This document shows positions 6,451 to 16,000 of a stretch of DNA of 64,000 nt, piece after piece. The stretch is from F23-D06 sp963643165 (GTDB taxonomy: Bacteria > Bacteroidota > Bacteroidia > Bacteroidales > WCHB1-69). The stretch spans positions 1 through 64,000 of the forward strand of contig CAVIJD010000003.1 in NCBI GenBank assembly GCA_963643165.1, given 5' to 3'. The position numbers and the translations under genes are program-made. Position 1 is the first letter of the stretch. Each line of letters opens with the position of its first letter. The notes beneath the pieces were generated by a model. It had not been told where the DNA came from, did no database searches, and saw only the letters and a list, made by a program, of their open reading frames with translations.

Positions 6451-8271
6451 TCATTTCTGTCGCGTGTAACGGATCCTGCGTGACAGGATGAGCGACAAGC
6501 CCATGACGGCAACCAGCAACAAGGGCACGCCGATGTTGATGGTGGCAAGGAGAGTCTTTTTGCCCCGGATTTTTTCGTTGTCCAGCGCACCGATGCGGAA
6601 GTTCTTGTTGCGCAGCTGCAACAGGTCGTCGTCGGCGCAAAGGTAGTTTACACAGTTGACGATGAACTCGGTGTTGTCATACATTCGGCGGGTGTAGATG
6701 TCGTAGCCGGCAGGATAGGGCCTGTTGCGCTTCTGGTCGAACGGGTTGCGGATGATGTCGCCGTCGGAGACGAAGATTTGTCGGGTGTATTCGCTTTCGG
6801 GACGGAAGTCGAGCTCTTTGATGGTGTCGAACTCTACGGGCAATATCCCCTTGAAGGCGGAGTTGAACTTGCCCTCGACGAGCACGGCAATAGGCAGGTT
6901 GCGGAATACGAACTCCTGCGGGTTAGGCTTGGCAATGCCTACCTTGAGGGTCACGATGGAGGGGGTGGGCACCAGCTTTGAACGCTCCGAGGAGGTCATC
7001 AGCACGGTTTTGGTCAGGTTGTCTTCCTTGCCCACTAAGTCGATGCTGCCGGCAAAGTCGGACTTTACGGCTTTGAGATTCCGGACGATGGGATGGTCGC
7101 CGAAGTTGACGATGTTGAGGCTGTACGGGAAGGCCATGAACTTGAACTGCGGCTGGTCGCCAACCATGGAGACTTGCTGCGGCACGGGCAGACAACTGAG
7201 GTCTTGTATCAGGTTGGGGTTGATGCGAACGCCGTAGGTGAAGAACAGGTCGTTGATGTAGAGTGACCGCGGGGTGGCGAAAAACTCGGGCTGCGACTGC
7301 AGGCTGTCGAGCGATGCGGTGGTGTTGTCGATGAGCCACAGCACTTTGCCGCCACGCATGATGAACTGGTCGATGATGTATTTGTCGTATTCGCTGAAAG
7401 GCTGTGTGGGCTGTGCCACGATGAGCACTTCGTATTTGTTTTTGCCCAGTTTGAGTTGCTGCGTGGTGGAGTCGGTGATGCTGATGTCGCGCAGACAGTT
7501 AATCTTGCCGTTGAGGGCAATGCGGTTGACGTTGTAGAAGCGTTCCAGCTGAATGCCTGTCCAGCAGGTGTTCCAGAAGTCGAGCTCGCCGTGGCCGTCG
7601 AGGAATGCAACGTTGGGTTTCTGCGTCTTGAGGAGGCGGCGGATGGGCGCCACTAAGTTGTATTCCAGCTCTTCGATGGAGTATTGCATCCAGTCAGCCC
7701 CCGAGGGGTCAGAGACCAGCAGCTTGGTGGGGTACTCGTTGCCTCGGTAGGTGATGACGGCGCCGGGCACGACCATGTAGGTGGAGTATCCGCCACCGTC
7801 TTCACGGCTGATGGGGATAGGACTGAGCCCTTTCTTCACAAACTCACCCAATATGGCGTTGACCTCGTCGCCCGTTTTGCCCTCCAGCGGGTCGATGAAC
7901 TCAAAATAGACGTTCTTGGAATAACTGCGGAAATCTTGCAACACCTGCTCTACCTGCTTGGCAAACAACTGGTAGTCGGCGGGCATGTCTTTGCCTTTGA
8001 GATAGACGCGGACGTAAATTTTGTCGTCAAGGTTCTTGAGCAGATCTACCGTGGCCGGAGAGAGCGAATGGCGGTTGTCGCGGGTCAAGTCGATGCGGTA
8101 GAAGAAGAACGACGACAACACATTCACCAGCACAACGGCAAGGATGGCGATGACGGCATTGCGGACAACGCTTTTCCGGAACAACTTGTTGCCGTCGGAG
8201 GCATTGCGGTTCGCGGCTTTCTCTATTTTCTGTTGATTCTTCATTTTCATATCATCAAGAGGCATTACCAT
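6451..8271 (-). CDS. gldG: Gliding-motility ABC transporter accessory protein GldG
   Basis: 606 residues. After a basic N-terminal tail there is one membrane segment (about 36-58), then a large periplasmic ABC_transp_aux-type domain (with FLDGHGELDF and the LIDNTTASLDSL region), and a final membrane segment near the C-terminus (LLATINIGVPLLLVAVMGLS) followed by a short basic tail. This is the GldG layout. It partners the permease GldF and normally the ATPase GldA in a gliding-associated ABC complex. The gene overlaps gldF by seven bases. The start used overlaps the gldF stop; an in-frame ATG eight codons later is possible. Confidence 0.87.
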   Translation of the reverse strand: MVMPLDDMKMKNQQKIEKAANRNASDGNKLFRKSVVRNAVIAILAVVLVNVLSSFFFYRIDLTRDNRHSLSPATVDLLKNLDDKIYVRVYLKGKDMPADYQLFAKQVEQVLQDFRSYSKNVYFEFIDPLEGKTGDEVNAILGEFVKKGLSPIPISREDGGGYSTYMVVPGAVITYRGNEYPTKLLVSDPSGADWMQYSIEELEYNLVAPIRRLLKTQKPNVAFLDGHGELDFWNTCWTGIQLERFYNVNRIALNGKINCLRDISITDSTTQQLKLGKNKYEVLIVAQPTQPFSEYDKYIIDQFIMRGGKVLWLIDNTTASLDSLQSQPEFFATPRSLYINDLFFTYGVRINPNLIQDLSCLPVPQQVSMVGDQPQFKFMAFPYSLNIVNFGDHPIVRNLKAVKSDFAGSIDLVGKEDNLTKTVLMTSSERSKLVPTPSIVTLKVGIAKPNPQEFVFRNLPIAVLVEGKFNSAFKGILPVEFDTIKELDFRPESEYTRQIFVSDGDIIRNPFDQKRNRPYPAGYDIYTRRMYDNTEFIVNCVNYLCADDDLLQLRNKNFRIGALDNEKIRGKKTLLATINIGVPLLLVAVMGLSLILSRRIRYTRQK

Positions 8272-8996
8272 TTACGACCGAGCAGCACCATGCGTGTGGC
8301 ATAGAGGAACACGAATATGACACTGCCGAAATAGATGACATCCCGGGAATCGATGACCCCTTTGCTGATGGAGGCATAATGGTGCTCGATGCCGATGGAT
8401 TTGATGTAGTAACCGAATGCGCCCAACGATTCGAACGAATAGATGAAAGCGAATCCGAAAAAGAGGATGAAGCAAAGCGCGGCGGCGATGATGAATGCCA
8501 CAATCTGGTTGTTGGTCAGTGAGGAGGCAAACAAGCCGATGGAGATGAACGTGGCGCCTAAGAACACCAGTCCGAGGTAGGAGCCCCAAGTGCTCCCCAT
8601 GTCGAGGTTGCCTACGGGGTTGCCGATGAGATAGACGGTGATTACATAGACCAGCGTGGGCAGCAGGGCGATGACCAGCAGTGTGAGGCAGGAGAGGAAC
8701 TTTGCCCACACAATCTGCATGTCTGTGAGCGGCTTGGTGAGCAACAGGTCCATGGTGCCGTTGCGTTTCTCTTCAGCAAAGGAGCGCATCGTGATGGCGG
8801 GCACAAGAAAGATGAAGAGGAACTTGGCTAAATTGAAAAGTCCTTGCAGGTCGGCAAGACCCGCCTCGGTGACATTGTCCACATTGGGGAACACCCACAG
8901 GAAAAGCCCCGCTATAATCAGGAATACTCCGATGAATATGTATCCGATTATGGAACTGAGAAAAGACTTTAACTCCTTAACGTACAAACTTAGCAT
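8265..8996 (-). CDS. gldF: Gliding-motility ABC transporter permease GldF
   Basis: 243 residues with about six membrane segments and the ABC-2 permease signature around RSFAEEKRNGTMDLLLTKPL (about 73-92). I start at ATG 8996: the frame is open to a TTG seven codons earlier, but that lies against the TATTTTTG promoter box at 9015-9022 and would leave no leader. It is followed by gldG with overlapping ends. No ATPase gene (gldA) is adjacent, which is also usual in other Bacteroidota, where gldA is unlinked. Confidence 0.88.
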   Translation of the reverse strand: MLSLYVKELKSFLSSIIGYIFIGVFLIIAGLFLWVFPNVDNVTEAGLADLQGLFNLAKFLFIFLVPAITMRSFAEEKRNGTMDLLLTKPLTDMQIVWAKFLSCLTLLVIALLPTLVYVITVYLIGNPVGNLDMGSTWGSYLGLVFLGATFISIGLFASSLTNNQIVAFIIAAALCFILFFGFAFIYSFESLGAFGYYIKSIGIEHHYASISKGVIDSRDVIYFGSVIFVFLYATRMVLLGRKW

Positions 8997-9014
8997 CGTC
9001 CGAAAATTTGGCAG

Positions 9015-9022
9015 CAAAAATA
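9015..9022 (-). promoter_or_regulatory. Candidate -7 box for gldFG
   Basis: Minus strand TATTTTTG, 18 bases before the gldF ATG at 8996. It also overlaps the region just after the M3 peptidase stop. No convincing -33 TTTG is seen. Confidence 0.55.
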
Positions 9023-9027
9023 CAATA

Positions 9028-11208
9028 TTATTTCAAACCCGATTTTTCGAGCAAGGCGTCAATGGTCGGTTTCTTGCCGCGGAAGTTGACATACATTTCC
9101 ATGGCATCTTGAGAGCCGCCTTGGGAAAGGATGCACTTTGCAAACTTTTGCGCAGCCTTGGAGACGGATTTCGGAGGGTTGAGTTCCACGGTGGCTTTTG
9201 GCACGTCTTTGGATGCGGCGTTGGCAATGGCGGCACGTTCCTCTTTGAATACGGAGAAGGCGTCGGCCTCCAACATCTCCGACCATTTATAACTATAGTA
9301 CCCTGCGGCGTATCCGCCTGCGAAGATGTGGGAGAAGGAGGTGCTCATGCAGGCCTCATCTACTGTCGGCATCACGTCCAGAGGGTCCATGATGGCCCGT
9401 TCGCTCTTCTTGATGTCTTTAATGGTGTTGGGGGCGGTGGTGTGCCACATCATGTCCAGGTATCCGAAGGAGAGTTGGCGGACAGAATAGTAGCCGGCCA
9501 GATATTTGCGCATTCTTTCCAGTTGTGCTATGTAAGGGACCGGCAACTGTTCGCCGGTCTGGTAATGTTTGGCAAAGGTGCGCAGGAAAGCGATGTCGGT
9601 GCCCCAGTTCTCGTTGATCTGCGAGGGCAGCTCCACGAAGTCCCTCGGCGTGTTGGTGCCGGAGATGGACTGGTAAGGAACTTCGGAGAGCATGCCGTGC
9701 AGGGCGTGCCCGAACTCGTGCAGGAAAGTGTTGACCTCATCGTACGACAACAGCGAGGGCGTGCTGTCTGAGGCTGGCGTGAAGTTCATCACAAGGCTGA
9801 CTAACGGGCGGATGTCTTTGCCGTTGAGGACATACTGCTCGCGGAAAGAGGTCATCCAGGCACCGCCGCGCTTGGTCTCTCGCGGGAAGAAGTCAAGGTA
9901 GAGCACGGCCATCATCTTTTCGCCGCGCGTCACTTTATAGACTTTCACTTCGGGATGATAGACATCCACATCATGCATTTCTTCAAAACTCAAACCGTAA
10001 AGGTTGTCGGCAAGGGCGAAGATGCCGCGGATTACGCTGTTGAGCTCAAAATAGGGGCGAAGTTCGTCTGTGTTGAGTTTGAAGAGCGAGTCTTTCTGCT
10101 TTTCGGCATAATAGGAGAAGTCCCAACGCTGCACTTTTCCCTCCAGTCCTTGGCTGGCGGCAAAGGCCTGCAGTTGCTCCATCTCTTCGTGCGCCTTTGG
10201 CAAGGATGCCTCCTTGAGCTGGTCTAAAAGGTTATAGACACTCTTGGTGTTCTTGGCCATTCTGTCGTGCAAGGCGTATTCCGCATAATTTTTGTAGCCG
10301 AGCAGCCGTGCAATGTTATAACGGCAGGTGAGGATGTCTTTGATGATTTTGGTGTTGTCATATTTCCCGTCATAAGCCTTGCAGCAGGAGTGCATATACA
10401 TCTTCTTCCGGAGTTCACGATTGTCAGCATGCGTCATTATGGCCGTCATGTCCGGATAGGAGAGGTCGAAAACAAAACCATCCACCCCTTTCTGGCGGGC
10501 TTTCTTGGCTGCCAGTTCGAGCTCGTTCTCGCGGAGCCCTTTCAGTTCGTCCACATTGGTCACGTGCAGATACCAGTCGTTCGTGGCGGCGAGCACGTTC
10601 TGCCCGAAAAGGAGGGTCTTTTCTGACAATTTCAAGGAGTTTTTGCGGTATTCCTCTTTTTCGATGGCGTTAAGGTTAGCTCCGTGGTTGACAAACGCAT
10701 CGTAGGTCTTGCTGAGGAGCATTTTCTCGGGTCCGTTCAGTCTGTTGTACTCGTTGTCATAAACATGTTTGACTCTGGCAAACAGTTCCTCGTTGAGATA
10801 GACGGAGTTGGAATACTCCGTAAGTTCGGGCTGTACCTTTAAGGCAATCGCTTGCATCTCTGCTGTGCCGTCACACTCCAGGATGTTGAAGAAGAGGTTG
10901 CTTGTGCGGGTGAGCAGTTCCCCCGCTCTGTCAAGGGCAAGTACCGTATTCTCGAAAGTAGGCTTTGCCTTGTTCCCGACGATTCTGTCGATGTCTTTGT
11001 GCGCCAGTTTTATGGCTTCCGTGAAGGCGGGAAGGTAATGTTCGGGCTTGATTTTGCTGAACGGCGGGGTGTTGTAAGGGGTCTGCCAGGTTGCGATCAG
11101 CGGGTTGTCACTTGCGGCAAGGTCCGACTGTGCTTCCACTATTTTCTGTGCTTGAGTCTGCATCATTGTTATGCTTAATAATAATATTGTAAGGAAATGT
11201 TTTTTCAT
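9028..11208 (-). CDS. dcp: M3 family metallopeptidase, peptidyl-dipeptidase Dcp-like
   Basis: 726 residues. The M3 zinc motif HExxH is present as FLHEFGHALHG in the C-terminal half, with the usual downstream Glu region. A signal peptide (MKKHFLTILLLSITMMQTQA) points to the periplasm, where Dcp-type enzymes release C-terminal dipeptides from short peptides. I start at ATG 11208; the frame stays open 54 codons further but that part overlaps ispF and has no protein-like composition. It begins 10 bases after the ispF stop, so it is probably co-transcribed. Confidence 0.92.
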   Translation of the reverse strand: MKKHFLTILLLSITMMQTQAQKIVEAQSDLAASDNPLIATWQTPYNTPPFSKIKPEHYLPAFTEAIKLAHKDIDRIVGNKAKPTFENTVLALDRAGELLTRTSNLFFNILECDGTAEMQAIALKVQPELTEYSNSVYLNEELFARVKHVYDNEYNRLNGPEKMLLSKTYDAFVNHGANLNAIEKEEYRKNSLKLSEKTLLFGQNVLAATNDWYLHVTNVDELKGLRENELELAAKKARQKGVDGFVFDLSYPDMTAIMTHADNRELRKKMYMHSCCKAYDGKYDNTKIIKDILTCRYNIARLLGYKNYAEYALHDRMAKNTKSVYNLLDQLKEASLPKAHEEMEQLQAFAASQGLEGKVQRWDFSYYAEKQKDSLFKLNTDELRPYFELNSVIRGIFALADNLYGLSFEEMHDVDVYHPEVKVYKVTRGEKMMAVLYLDFFPRETKRGGAWMTSFREQYVLNGKDIRPLVSLVMNFTPASDSTPSLLSYDEVNTFLHEFGHALHGMLSEVPYQSISGTNTPRDFVELPSQINENWGTDIAFLRTFAKHYQTGEQLPVPYIAQLERMRKYLAGYYSVRQLSFGYLDMMWHTTAPNTIKDIKKSERAIMDPLDVMPTVDEACMSTSFSHIFAGGYAAGYYSYKWSEMLEADAFSVFKEERAAIANAASKDVPKATVELNPPKSVSKAAQKFAKCILSQGGSQDAMEMYVNFRGKKPTIDALLEKSGLK

Positions 11209-11218
11209 AAGAAATGTT

Positions 11219-11701
11219 TTAATCGTTTTTGAGAATGGTGACCACGGCGGCGGCGGCGATGCCTTCACCCGCTCCTGTGAAGCCCATCTGTTCGTTGGTC
11301 TTGGCCTTGACGGAGATGTTTGCAGGGTCGGTCTGCAGCAGCGGCGCGAGCCGTTCGGTGATGCGGTCAATGTAGGGCTTCATCTTTGGCTGTTCTGCCA
11401 CAATGACGCAGTCGAGGTTGTTGACGCGCCAGTTGCGTTCGGTCAGCAGTTTTACCACCTCAGAGAGCAGGATGGCGCTGTCCGCATTCTTGAAGCGGGC
11501 GTCGTTGTCCGGAAAATGGGTTCCGATGTCCTTGAGGGCGGCGGCGCCGAGCAACGCGTCGCAGATGGCATGTATCAACACGTCGCCGTCAGAATGGGCT
11601 TTCAGCCCTGACTCGAAAGGAATGCGAATGCCCCCAATGACCAAAGGCCGTTCGGGGGCAAAGCGGTGAGAGTCGTAACCAATGCCTACTCTGAAATCCA
11701 T
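11219..11701 (-). CDS. ispF: 2-C-methyl-D-erythritol 2,4-cyclodiphosphate synthase (IspF)
   Basis: 160 residues, normal length. IspF cyclises CDP-ME 2-phosphate to MEcPP, releasing CMP, in the MEP pathway. Metal ligands are Asp10 and His12 (GIGYDSHRF) and His44 (DGDVLIHAICDALLG); the C-terminal TNEQMGFTGAGEGIA segment is typical. It sits seven bases after porV and ten before the M3 peptidase. The pairing with porV has nothing to do with its chemistry, but I recall porU-porV-ispF order from other Bacteroidales (not checked here). Confidence 0.96.
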   Translation of the reverse strand: MDFRVGIGYDSHRFAPERPLVIGGIRIPFESGLKAHSDGDVLIHAICDALLGAAALKDIGTHFPDNDARFKNADSAILLSEVVKLLTERNWRVNNLDCVIVAEQPKMKPYIDRITERLAPLLQTDPANISVKAKTNEQMGFTGAGEGIAAAAVVTILKND

Positions 11702-11708
11702 ATTTCCG

Positions 11709-12953
11709 TTATCTTAATTTACCCTGGTTTTTGATTTCGTTTTTGTCAAATGAGGCGAAATTGAAAGAGAGGGAGAAACGGAGCGTGTTGGCCAACGGGT
11801 GTTTCTGTCCGTTGGTGGTGAAGAGGTAGGCGACATCGATGTTGAAGATGTTGTACTTGATGCCGATGCCGACGGTCATGAATTGACGGTTGCCCTTGTA
11901 TTGGCTTTCGTGAAAATAGCCGGCCCTGACGAAAAACAGGTCGCGGTAGCTGTATTCTGCCCCGAGAGCCCATGCCACCTCGGAGAGTTCCTCCTTGAAA
12001 CCGCCGGGAGCATCGTAGAATGACTGGAAGATGCCCTGCGGCACCGACACGTCAGGGTTGCGTCCGGAGAGGATGACGGGGTTGTTGTTCTCGTCATATT
12101 CGGTGCGCCCGAGAGAGTCGGTTTTGTAAACGGGGTTCGTGGGCACGAGGAGCTTGTTGATCTCGCCCGTGATGGCTAATTTGTTGTAAGCGTCGAAGTC
12201 CATCTCGTATCCGATGCCCAGCCTGAGGTTCGTGGGCAGGAAGTCGCGGCGGAGCGTTCCGGACGAGTATGACATTTTGTTTCCGATGTTGGAGATGTTT
12301 AAGCCTGCACGAAGAGTGCTGTTTTCCAGACCTTTGGCTGCAAAGTCCTGCTCGTAGAAGAACGAGAGGTCGGCGGCGCCGGCAAGACCTGCTTTGGTCT
12401 CTTCGCCCGACACGTATTGGTTGGCGGTCAGGTTGGAGTAGATGAAGCGCGGCGTGATGGCTATGGAGAGTTGGTCGATGAGTTTGCGCGAGTAGGTGAG
12501 GTCAATGGAGAACTCGTTGGGTTTTTGGTCGCTCATTTTATTGCCTTGCTCATCAACGAACTCGATTTCGCCCAGGGAGAAATAACGGAGCGAGAGTGCC
12601 ACAGCATCCATGTCTGTAATCCGATAGTAAGTGCTGAGGTAGAGCAGGTTGATGTCACTGACGAGGTTATGGAGCCACGGGCTGTAGGAGAGTCCTATGC
12701 CGAACATGTCGTTGTTGAAGACAGTCTTGGCGGGGTTGTAGGCCACGGAGTTCACGTCAGCAGAGGTGGCGCAGCCCATGTCTGCCAGACCGCCGGCACG
12801 GGAGTCGGGTGCAATCTGCAGGAATGGCACAGCTGTTGTGATGGTGTTCAGTTCTCTTCCGCTCAAAAGCCCGGGGTTGATGCTTTGGGCGTAAACGCTG
12901 CCGGCCAGCGACAGCATCATTGTCGAAATCAGAACGGTTAGTGTTTTTTTCAT
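11709..12953 (-). CDS. porV: Type IX secretion outer membrane protein PorV (LptO)
   Basis: 414 residues with a signal peptide (MKKTLTVLISTMM... ending VYA). The segment AVPFLQIAPDSRAGGLADMG with the following SVAYNPAK is a hallmark of PorV, a FadL-like outer membrane beta-barrel. PorV shuttles T9SS cargo from the translocon to PorU at the cell surface. The start at 12953 is chosen because the preceding 24 codons are lysine/asparagine-rich and the signal peptide begins here. porU lies directly upstream with 87 bases between. Confidence 0.92.
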   Translation of the reverse strand: MKKTLTVLISTMMLSLAGSVYAQSINPGLLSGRELNTITTAVPFLQIAPDSRAGGLADMGCATSADVNSVAYNPAKTVFNNDMFGIGLSYSPWLHNLVSDINLLYLSTYYRITDMDAVALSLRYFSLGEIEFVDEQGNKMSDQKPNEFSIDLTYSRKLIDQLSIAITPRFIYSNLTANQYVSGEETKAGLAGAADLSFFYEQDFAAKGLENSTLRAGLNISNIGNKMSYSSGTLRRDFLPTNLRLGIGYEMDFDAYNKLAITGEINKLLVPTNPVYKTDSLGRTEYDENNNPVILSGRNPDVSVPQGIFQSFYDAPGGFKEELSEVAWALGAEYSYRDLFFVRAGYFHESQYKGNRQFMTVGIGIKYNIFNIDVAYLFTTNGQKHPLANTLRFSLSFNFASFDKNEIKNQGKLR

Positions 12954-12993
12954 TGTTCTTTTGTTTTTATTATTAATATTCTTCATCTTTTTT

Positions 12994-13020
12994 GTTAGTC
13001 TGCACTGAAAAATGACTAAC
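12994..13020 (-). other. Hairpin between porU and porV
   Basis: Seven-base inverted repeat GTTAGTC ... GACTAAC with a 13-base loop. Not followed by a T run on the minus strand. It could be a processing or stability element between the two messages. Confidence 0.4.
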
Positions 13021-13040
13021 GACAATATGGGAATATTATT

Positions 13041-16000
13041 TTACAATATCACCAGTTTTTCTATTTTTTCTGCAATTTCGCCGTTTTGGTTGCGAACGCG
13101 AAGCCGGTACATGTAAACGCCGCGTCCTATTTTGTCGCCATAGTCGTCAAGTCCGTCCCACGGGATTCCGGCGCACCTGTTCCCTTCGATAAGTTGCGTT
13201 GTGTTAATGGTTTTCAGCAATTTGCCCGAGATGGTGTAAATCTGAACCTGTATGTCAAATTCGCCGCCGTTCTGGTTCTGCTCGAAGAAGAACGCCGTTC
13301 GGGTAGTGAAGGGGTTGGGGTAGTTGAGCACATGGCTGAGTGTCAGCGTTTCGTCAGACACGACTTCAAAGGAGAGTTCCGCCTCTGTGGGGTTGTTGTT
13401 GATGTCCCAGGCACGCACCATGATTTTGTGCTTGCCTACGGAGATGTCGCTGAGACTATAGCGTACCGTGCCGACATTGAAGCTGTCTTTTTCGGTCTGG
13501 TAATAGTCGTTGAGCACGATTTGAGATTCGGAGGCATCGTCTAAGATGGCGACAAGGTCGTGCCCGATGCCGTTGCCTGTGGTGTTGATGCCGTAGTTGT
13601 CCTTTATCTTCGCTATCAAGACCGGATCTTGGTTGGTGATGCCGCCCTCCACGAAGTTCTCGTCGTTGAGGAAGAGTTCCACTTCCGGGCCTTTGTCGTC
13701 GGCCACGCCGGCAGAATCGACACCACCGATGATGAAGCCGGTGAAGGCGCCGGCGGCATCATAACGGTCTGTGCGTGCATAATAACTCATCTTCCCTTGC
13801 CCGAATTTGTAGTCGATGTCTTTGGGAACATAAAACGAGAAGGTGTAATGTCCGTTGCTGACGGTGCAGTTTCCCTTGAAGAGGATGCTTTTCTGGCTTT
13901 CAAAGTCAAAAGGCTGGCTGGTGGGGTCATTTGCCAAGGTGGTGACGGTCACTTTCTTGTCATATACCGACGGGAAGAGGGTGCCGTTGAAATTGTCGAT
14001 GGTTTGCCCCAAGTCGTCAACCACACGTCCGCTGACGGTCACACGGGAGAGAGCCCTGACGGTGTCTTGCCGGTCGCCGACAGGCTGCCGGTTGACGGAG
14101 TCGGTCACGATCCGGTAGGTGGGGATGGCCAACGGCATGGAGGGGTCGCCCATCAGCACAAACATGGCCAGCGAGGTTGATGACCCTCCGTAGTTGTTCT
14201 TTCCGGCAATTTCAATCTCACCTATGGTCGGGTATCTGCCTTTTTCCGATTTGTCGAACATGGCGCCGAAGATGATGCGTCCGAACGAGTTGTTGGGCGA
14301 TGACCAGGCTTCGCGCGAGGCCGTGATGATGGCACTGACGCCGCCGTTGCTGTTGAAGAATGCCAGTTCTGCGGGCGATACCGCAGGCCGGTCATAGAAC
14401 CCGAAGGTACACGAAAGGGTCAGCATTGCCGGCATGTTGTACTTGTTGGCCCACTTGTTGATGTCGGAGTTCTCCAACACGCGCTCGGCAGTCCAACCGT
14501 CTTTTCCGCTGTGCCCGATGTAGGTGTAGAACAGACAGCCGCGGTTCATACGGTTGTTGATGGCCGTGGTGACGTCAGGATAGCGTTGCCCGCCGGCATT
14601 CGACACCTGCGAGTAGGCGTCCAGATAGATTTTGTCAAAGTTGATGTTGCTGTTCTTGGCCTCTACGATCTTGGTGAAGTTGTCGGCGTTGCTGATGAAG
14701 TCGTTGTAGTCTTCGTCGTCGGCCACGAAAGCCATTACGTTTCGCCAGTCGCCGAAATTGGAGACAGACGTGCTGTTTTCAGAAACCAGATTGCGCCGTT
14801 CTGTGTAGCGTATGCTTTTATCGACCGCTGTGGTGGCCTGCGCCAATGTGGAGCACGGGAAACGCCCTATGGCAATGTCATACAGCCCCGTTGCATTTGC
14901 GCCCTCTTCGTCATCGAGCAGCCCGAAGGTGTCGTCGTTGGCATAGAAGCTGTATTCTGAGATGATGTTGCCCGACGCCGCATATTGGTAGTTGGGCACA
15001 AAGATTTCCGTGCCGCTCACCCGCCCCCGGTAGTCGTAGCAGGGACGCCCTACCAGCAGGAGGTATTTGGGCGACTGTCCCGAGGTTTTGTCGTAAATCA
15101 TTTTCATATAGTCGCGGATGGCGATGGGGTCTTGCGATCCGCCGGAGAATTCGTTGTAAACCTGCTGTATGGTTGCCACCTTTACTTTGAGGCCGTCGTT
15201 CTGCTGCCGGAAGTTGGCCAGCCGGTTGGCCTGCGACAGAAAGTCGGGATGGGTCACGATGACCATATCGACGGCGCCGGTGGCGTGCAGGTTCTGGTTC
15301 TCGACGGCGCCGCCGCGTGTGACGGTCAGATACTGCGTGCCGTCGAAGGCTACGAAACGGCGCAGCACGTCCGTGTTTGCCTTAAAGGAGCCTGTGCCGC
15401 TGCCCAACGCCAGTTTGCAGCGCACCGCTTCCGAGGGGTCCGTAACGTCCCATACTTGCGTGCTCTGGTCTGCGCCGCCGATGTTGAACTGCGTGACACT
15501 GCCCTCACGCACGGTGGCGGGGTTGCAGAAAGAAAACTGGGCGGCGTTCATGGTCAGCGAACAGGGCATCTCTACCTCTATCCAGTTGAGGTAGGCCGAG
15601 GAACTGGTCGAGGGCTTGCTGTAGGTCAACGTTACCGAAATCGCGCTCCCGTTGGGGGTGAAGTTGAGGTCCTGACGGTTCAGGGTCGCCATGGAGCCGG
15701 TTTGAAGCCCTCTGACGCTGACGTTGCCTATGGCGTTGCCGTTAACGCTGACCCTCATGGTAGAGTAACTGTTGGAAACGCCCGCCACTGCCACGGACAA
15801 GCGCCCCTGCGCAAGGCTCTGGCCGGGAGCCGTGAAAGTGTAAGACCGCTCGGTTGTGATGTCGAACAGGTCGCCGAACCAGTCTTTCCCGCTCTCCCCG
15901 AAATTGTAGAGGTCGTCTTCGTGAAAGTCGAAATAGGTGTATTCGCTCACCGAGGCGGTGGCGGAGAGGGCAGAATTGTCAACTGTGGCGATGCGTTTCT